Of a stretch of DNA of 8,007 nt, positions 4,921-8,007 are shown in pieces. Each line of letters starts with the position of its first letter. The stretch's first letter is position 1. The DNA comes from an uncultured Alphaproteobacteria bacterium. GTDB lineage: Bacteria > Pseudomonadota > Alphaproteobacteria > Bin95. The translations under genes were made by a program, and so were the position numbers. The DNA is taken from NCBI GenBank assembly GCA_913060845.1, contig CAJXVF010000087.1, positions 1 to 8,007 on the forward strand, in the 5' to 3' direction. The notes under the pieces were generated by a model, which saw nothing but the letters and a program-made list of their open reading frames with translations, made no database searches and was not told where the DNA came from.

Positions 4921-6258
4921 ATGAGCAATTCCTTCTCCCGTCGTGCCGCAATCGCTGGATATGATCTGGTCGCAGGCCTTATCGACCCCATGACCATTGG
5001 CGCTATGAAACGCTGGTGGTTTCCGTCCGCCCGAATTTGGGCCTCTGCGAACGGTGCGCGCGGGGACGCGGATGCAGTTGCCGCAAACTTGCCGCCGCGT
5101 GGACAAAAGCGCATCCGGTCCAACGCAGCGCAGTTGGCGCTACAGAAGAATGAAAGCGCGCGCCAACAGTCCAGCGACGCCAATGCGGCGTGGCGGGACG
5201 TCGTGATCCAGGGCGCTGACGGTGATCCTGCAGCAGCAGAGACGACACGTCGGCGTGCAGGGTCTCGCCATCTGGCAATGCATGGGCCGCTGGCGGCCGC
5301 AGTCGGGCGGCGGGGTTTCCAGACTGTCGCCTGGGCTATGGAGGCACCGGGCGCTCTACCGCCTACAGCCGATGCATTTATGGCGTCAGAGAATCTGGAA
5401 TCCGTGCAGGAAGGGCCTGAGTTCCGAGAAGACACGCTGATGCGGCGCTGGCTTGCAGCGCCGGCAGAGACGGGTCTTGTCGGTGATATGGCCTATGCGC
5501 GGGTCAGTTGGCCGGTTGATATGCCAGTGCATGGCGTAATCGTGGTTGGGGCAGGCGTTGGTGTGGAATGGGACATCTTCGTCAGAATGCGCCGGGACCA
5601 TGATTTCGCCCATGCTTACACTGTACATGGGCTTGCAGTGGTCGAACTCGTATCTCCGGGACATGGTCTGCGCCGGGCTGATCATCTGTATGGTGGCGAG
5701 AGCTTCTTCCAGTCGGCGCCCGTATCCGCTGGTGCCAGCCTTGCCGCGCAGGTGCGTGAGACGGGGCGTTGGATAGCCTGGGCGCGCCGGGCTTTTAGTT
5801 TGCCAGTTGGGGTTTTCGGCGTTTCGATGTCGAGCTTCGCTGCCCAGCTTGCTATTAGCCATTGCAACGCTTGGCCAGAAGCAGCGAGACCAGATGCAGC
5901 ACTGCTCATGGCGCATTCCGGGGACTTGATTGGCGTTACCCAAGGCAGCCTGAGCAGGGGATTAGGCTTACCGGCTGTAAAGAAGGCCGCTGGATGGACA
6001 GCCGCAGATTTTGCGCCGTGGGGTGAGGCGCTCGGACCAGCAGACAAACCGGTTATTGCGCCAGAGGCGATTGTATCCATCACGGGCCGCCGCGATGGCG
6101 TTACACCATTTCGAGATGGCGAGATTGTTCGTGAAAATTGGGGTATTCCGCTGTCAAACAGATTCACCTATGGCCACGGGCATATGGGATTACCGTTCAG
6201 AGTGATCATGAAACCAGACGCAAATGAGCGATTTTCCGAGATTTTGCGCCGTCTATAG
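4921..6258 (+). CDS. Alpha/beta hydrolase, ABHD18-like (DUF2048-like)
   Basis: 445 aa. The N-terminal part (1-195) is helical, Ala/Arg-rich and not recognised as a domain. The hydrolase core runs from about 196 to 445: strand V-I-V-V-G-A-G (207-213), P-G-H-G-L-R-R (246-252) in the manner of the DUF2048 P-x-Y-G-x-R segment, nucleophile elbow G-V-S-M-S (300-304, Ser302), probable acid Asp392 in G-R-R-D-G-V-T-P, and His419 or His421 in Y-G-H-G-H-M-G. The elbow ends in Ser where GxSxG would have Gly. The triad otherwise looks intact, so I expect an active hydrolase, likely cytoplasmic since no signal peptide is seen; the substrate is unknown. The ATG at 4921 is the only usable start because an in-frame TGA lies at 4900-4902. 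A run of five G directly abuts it, so no properly spaced ribosome binding site exists. It diverges from the ACT-Nudix pair. Confidence 0.82.
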   Translation: MSNSFSRRAAIAGYDLVAGLIDPMTIGAMKRWWFPSARIWASANGARGDADAVAANLPPRGQKRIRSNAAQLALQKNESARQQSSDANAAWRDVVIQGADGDPAAAETTRRRAGSRHLAMHGPLAAAVGRRGFQTVAWAMEAPGALPPTADAFMASENLESVQEGPEFREDTLMRRWLAAPAETGLVGDMAYARVSWPVDMPVHGVIVVGAGVGVEWDIFVRMRRDHDFAHAYTVHGLAVVELVSPGHGLRRADHLYGGESFFQSAPVSAGASLAAQVRETGRWIAWARRAFSLPVGVFGVSMSSFAAQLAISHCNAWPEAARPDAALLMAHSGDLIGVTQGSLSRGLGLPAVKKAAGWTAADFAPWGEALGPADKPVIAPEAIVSITGRRDGVTPFRDGEIVRENWGIPLSNRFTYGHGHMGLPFRVIMKPDANERFSEILRRL

Positions 6259-6314
6259 GTCGCGCTAGCAAGGGCTTATTAACCTCACCGCACTAATTTT
6301 GTCGCTGGAGCATC

Positions 6315-6342
6315 CCCGCAACCGGCGGGCGTGCTGGTGGAG
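6315..6342 (+). promoter_or_regulatory. Ribosome binding site of the methyltransferase with two competing small hairpins
   Basis: GGAG at 6339-6342 lies 5 nt before the ATG at 6348. Just upstream, CCCGC (6315-6319) can pair with GCGGG (6325-6329), or ACCGGC (6321-6326) with GCTGGT (6333-6338, one G-U pair). The two stems share bases and exclude each other. The second ends right beside the GGAG, so folding could affect translation. In GC-rich sequence this may be chance. The rest of the 89-nt gap 6259-6347 shows no clear promoter or terminator. Confidence 0.25.
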
Positions 6343-6347
6343 TCACT

Positions 6348-7208
6348 ATGGCGGCTGCTTCGGCCACGAAAACAGCGCCTCTTGCCAGTGGTAAGGGCGG
6401 CGAAGAGCCAAAGGCAGCGCGGAAACGCGCGCCTGTGTGGGACGCTGACCGAATTAAAGTCTCAGAAGCTGTGTGGGGGGCGGGTGAAGTCGGCCCCGTA
6501 GCTAAAAAATTTCTGCCGCCGCTGCTGCCGACATTGGCGCTTGATCCCGCAATGACGGCGATTGAGATAGGCTCGGGTCTAGGCTCGCTTTCCTGCAAAA
6601 TGCACCTAAACAGCGGCGTATACACGATTGGGTTTGAGTCTGATCCTGTGCTGCTTGAGAAGGCTAAGGAATCTGCTTTGCATTGGGGGCTGGGAAGAAA
6701 AACCAAATTCCATGCGCTGAACCTGCGCAAGCCCGAATTTGAGAGCATCCGAAAGAAAAGCATTCATTGTGTGGTGATGCACTCGACTGTCACGCAGGTT
6801 GCGAACATCAGCAAAGTCTTCGATGTGCTTTCAGACCTGCTGGCCCCAGGCGCTCGTCTATTGCTGACGGATTATTTCGTTTCGGACGACCGCGGCGACG
6901 TGCGTGCCTTGAAAAAATGGACAGGGCTGCAGCCAGGCCCAACATTCATGATCACGGTCACCGAATTCAAAGAAATCCTGATCAATCTCGGCTTCGAAAT
7001 TCATGTGGACGAAGATCTGACGGACCCGTTCCGCAATTACGTCCGCGGCGCTTGGGAGGAATTCCTAAAAGGTGTTGCTGAGGGGGCCTATCCTCTCGAT
7101 GAGCTTGGCCCGGCACTGCTTGAAAGCACGCGTTGGATGGCTGGAACGCGCTCGCTGAAGGTCGGCGGGCTGCAGTTCCGCCGGGTTAGCGCTACGCTCC
7201 GCAACTAA
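6348..7208 (+). CDS. Class I SAM-dependent methyltransferase
   Basis: 286 aa. Residues 1-28 are Ala/Lys-rich and probably disordered. The catalytic Rossmann fold starts near 45. Motif I is A-I-E-I-G-S-G-L-G-S-L (71-81), with the glycine-rich SAM loop. Glu97 at the end of the next strand (I-G-F-E-S-D-P, 94-100) is the expected ribose-binding acid. A motif-II-like strand I-H-C-V-V-M-H-S (139-146) and L-L-A-P-G-A-R-L-L-L-T-D-Y-F (164-177) follow, the usual motif III region. The C-terminal part (about 200-286) is an added helical or mixed region that may form the acceptor site. The overall pattern fits type-11-like small-molecule methyltransferases; the acceptor is not evident. The ATG has GGAG 5 nt upstream. 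It follows the ABHD18-like gene after 89 nt and may share its transcript. It ends 8 nt before the convergent ThDP-enzyme gene. Confidence 0.88.
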   Translation: MAAASATKTAPLASGKGGEEPKAARKRAPVWDADRIKVSEAVWGAGEVGPVAKKFLPPLLPTLALDPAMTAIEIGSGLGSLSCKMHLNSGVYTIGFESDPVLLEKAKESALHWGLGRKTKFHALNLRKPEFESIRKKSIHCVVMHSTVTQVANISKVFDVLSDLLAPGARLLLTDYFVSDDRGDVRALKKWTGLQPGPTFMITVTEFKEILINLGFEIHVDEDLTDPFRNYVRGAWEEFLKGVAEGAYPLDELGPALLESTRWMAGTRSLKVGGLQFRRVSATLRN

Positions 7209-7216
7209 AGCGCGCT

Positions 7217-7822
7217 CTATTCCTTCAAAGCATCATGACCCAACAGCGCCTCGCGGAAGCGGGCGAGGGCGATGGCACCATTCCGGATAGGCATGGCGAC
7301 CGGCGGCATATCTGCCGTGATCTCAACCAACCCAAATGCAGGCCCCGGGCCATCCATGATGATCGAGCGAAGCTCATCCACGCCTGCATCATCATTGACG
7401 CGGCGGATGGTTGGAATGCCAGCGGCAGTCGCAACACCTGCGAGATCAAGGTTCACGCCAGAATGACTGACCTGACCGCCAGTTTCGCCAAAACGACCAT
7501 TGTCGAGGCATACAATCGTCAAGTTTTCGGGTTTGCGCCAGCCGACTGTGGCCAGCGCATAGAGGCCCATCCCAAGCTCTGCATCGCCGACCAGGGCGAT
7601 AACGCGCTTCTCAGGCTGCGCCGTCGCAAGACCAAGGGCTGTTGATACCGCGCATCCCATGGCACCTAGCAGATACAGATTGAGCGGCGTTTCGCCAGCA
7701 GTCTCTGCATCCCAAATTGCGGAGCCGAGACCAGCGACGATCAGCAGGTTCGGATCGCGATCTTGCAGCAGGCGATGGACAGCGCCGCGGCGTTCCAGGC
7801 GATTTTGTGTTTCGTTTGCCAT
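7217..7822 (-). CDS. Thiamine-diphosphate-binding subunit of a sulfopyruvate/phosphonopyruvate decarboxylase-like enzyme
   Basis: 201 aa, the length of a stand-alone beta (C-terminal, ThDP-binding) subunit as in the ComDE sulfopyruvate decarboxylase family. The ThDP/Mg motif is G-D-A-E (79-82) through D-N (107-108), with the usual spacing of about 30 residues, followed by G-E-T-G-G-Q (112-117), which is typical of this branch. The early segment N-L-Y-L-L-G-A-M-G-C-A (48-58) and the G-L-A-T-A-Q (64-69) helix are also conserved-looking. Such proteins need an alpha subunit carrying the pyrimidine-binding domain to decarboxylate sulfopyruvate, phosphonopyruvate or a similar 2-oxo acid. That partner should be encoded nearby but is not identified here. 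The ATG at 7820-7822 follows an upstream stop codon by 12 nt with a G-rich stretch between, so it is probably the second gene of an operon. Alternative: another ThDP enzyme with split subunits. Confidence 0.87.
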   Translation of the reverse strand: MANETQNRLERRGAVHRLLQDRDPNLLIVAGLGSAIWDAETAGETPLNLYLLGAMGCAVSTALGLATAQPEKRVIALVGDAELGMGLYALATVGWRKPENLTIVCLDNGRFGETGGQVSHSGVNLDLAGVATAAGIPTIRRVNDDAGVDELRSIIMDGPGPAFGLVEITADMPPVAMPIRNGAIALARFREALLGHDALKE

Positions 7823-7834
7823 TGCTTCGGCCCC

Positions 7835-7965
7835 CTAAAATACTTTGGCGCCTGTGGCGCGCTGGGAGATCAGGGAAAAGACGGGGAGGTAGGAATTGAA
7901 GGCCAACCTCCCGCTCGCCTCGGTGACTGGGATGACATCCGCAGATGTCTCGGCCCGGTTCACGA
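7835..7965 (-). CDS. 3' end of an unidentified gene upstream of the ThDP-enzyme gene (partial)
   Basis: Reading from the adapter junction at 7965 toward a TAG at 7835-7837 gives 42 uninterrupted codons. About three quarters of them end in G or C, as expected for a real coding frame in this genome. The stop lies 12 nt before the ATG of the ThDP subunit and on the same strand, so this is probably the preceding gene in an operon. The visible C-terminus includes A-D-V-I-P-V-T-E and L-P-V-F-S-L-I-S-Q-R. I do not recognise it. By position it is the natural place for the alpha subunit of the decarboxylase, but the residues do not confirm this. Everything upstream is lost at the adapter. Confidence 0.45.
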
Positions 7966-7998
7966 CTGTCTCTTATACACATCTGACGCTGCCGACGA
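7966..7998 (-). other. Illumina Nextera read-1 adapter, reverse complement (technical)
   Basis: These 33 bases are the complete reverse complement of the Nextera read-1 adapter, beginning with the mosaic end CTGTCTCTTATACACATCT. They mark read-through past the end of an insert. Genomic sequence ends at 7965. Confidence 0.98.
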
Positions 7999-8007
7999 AT
8001 AGAGAGG
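7999..8007 (-). other. Nextera i5 index S502 plus first base of the P5 side (technical)
   Basis: ATAGAGAG (7999-8006) is the reverse complement of CTCTCTAT, which I recall as Nextera i5 index S502/N502. The final G is the first base expected after the index in the P5 arm. This confirms that the right end is library sequence and even identifies the probable sample index. Confidence 0.85.

Noticed and set aside
5040..5400. Possible frameshift in the odd Ala/Arg-rich part of the ABHD18-like protein
   Set aside because: The frame stays open without a composition break, and the other frames do not give a better continuation; it reads as a divergent helical N-terminal region.
5386..6167. Long minus-strand open frames inside the ABHD18-like gene (5386-5943 and 5682-6167)
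   Set aside because: They lie opposite a frame with a full hydrolase triad, show no domain features, and arise easily on the antisense strand of GC-biased coding DNA.
6293..6763. Minus-strand open frame opposite the methyltransferase
   Set aside because: The plus-strand frame has clear SAM-binding motifs; the antisense product has a biased Ser/Pro/Ala composition and no recognisable domain.
7611..7982. Minus-strand open frame of 123 codons starting in the adapter
   Set aside because: Its start codon and first residues are adapter sequence, and it overlaps the ThDP subunit in another frame.
1..8007. 30-nt terminal inverted repeats suggesting a transposon, linear plasmid or phage end
   Set aside because: The repeats are exact Nextera adapter sequence, and the right one continues into a known index.

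Overview
This is a short assembled contig from a bacterium, most likely an alphaproteobacterium. That placement rests on gene families remembered from that group, moderately high GC by eye, strong GC3 bias and tightly packed genes. I cannot resolve the order. Both ends are technical: bases 1-30 are an Illumina Nextera read-1 adapter, and 7966-8007 are the same adapter in reverse complement, followed by what reads as the i5 index S502 and one more adapter base. The biological sequence is therefore about 31-7965, and neither end is a natural replicon end.

Layout from left to right. A Tat-type lipoprotein gene (minus strand, 46-522) diverges from a plus-strand run: MFS transporter (677-1906), MaoC-type hotdog hydratase (1919-2437), secreted or lipid-anchored alpha/beta hydrolase of dienelactone-hydrolase type (2437-3207) and a small carboxymuconolactone-decarboxylase-like protein (3262-3570). 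The first three are close enough to be one operon (12-nt gap, then a TAATG overlap). The run looks like an uptake-plus-catabolism module for an organic acid or ester, but the substrate is not visible. It converges with 10 nt to spare on a minus-strand pair: an ACT-like small protein (4420-4710) followed, with a GTGA overlap, by a DUF4743/Nudix hydrolase (3581-4423).

A 210-nt divergent intergenic region (4711-4920) holds a candidate promoter, a strong GC-rich hairpin and a 9-nt direct repeat. To its right, on the plus strand, are an ABHD18-like (DUF2048-like) alpha/beta hydrolase (4921-6258) and a SAM-dependent methyltransferase (6348-7208). These converge, with 8 nt between them, on a minus-strand gene for the thiamine-diphosphate-binding half of a sulfopyruvate/phosphonopyruvate-decarboxylase-like enzyme (7217-7822). 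The C-terminal end of an unidentified upstream gene (7835-7965) is cut off by the adapter.

I found no tRNA, rRNA, CRISPR array, insertion sequence or prophage feature. Most genes are ordinary metabolic families. The points most worth a second look are the adapter-bounded ends, the ACT-Nudix pair with its structured leader, and the uncharacterised MFS-MaoC-hydrolase cluster.
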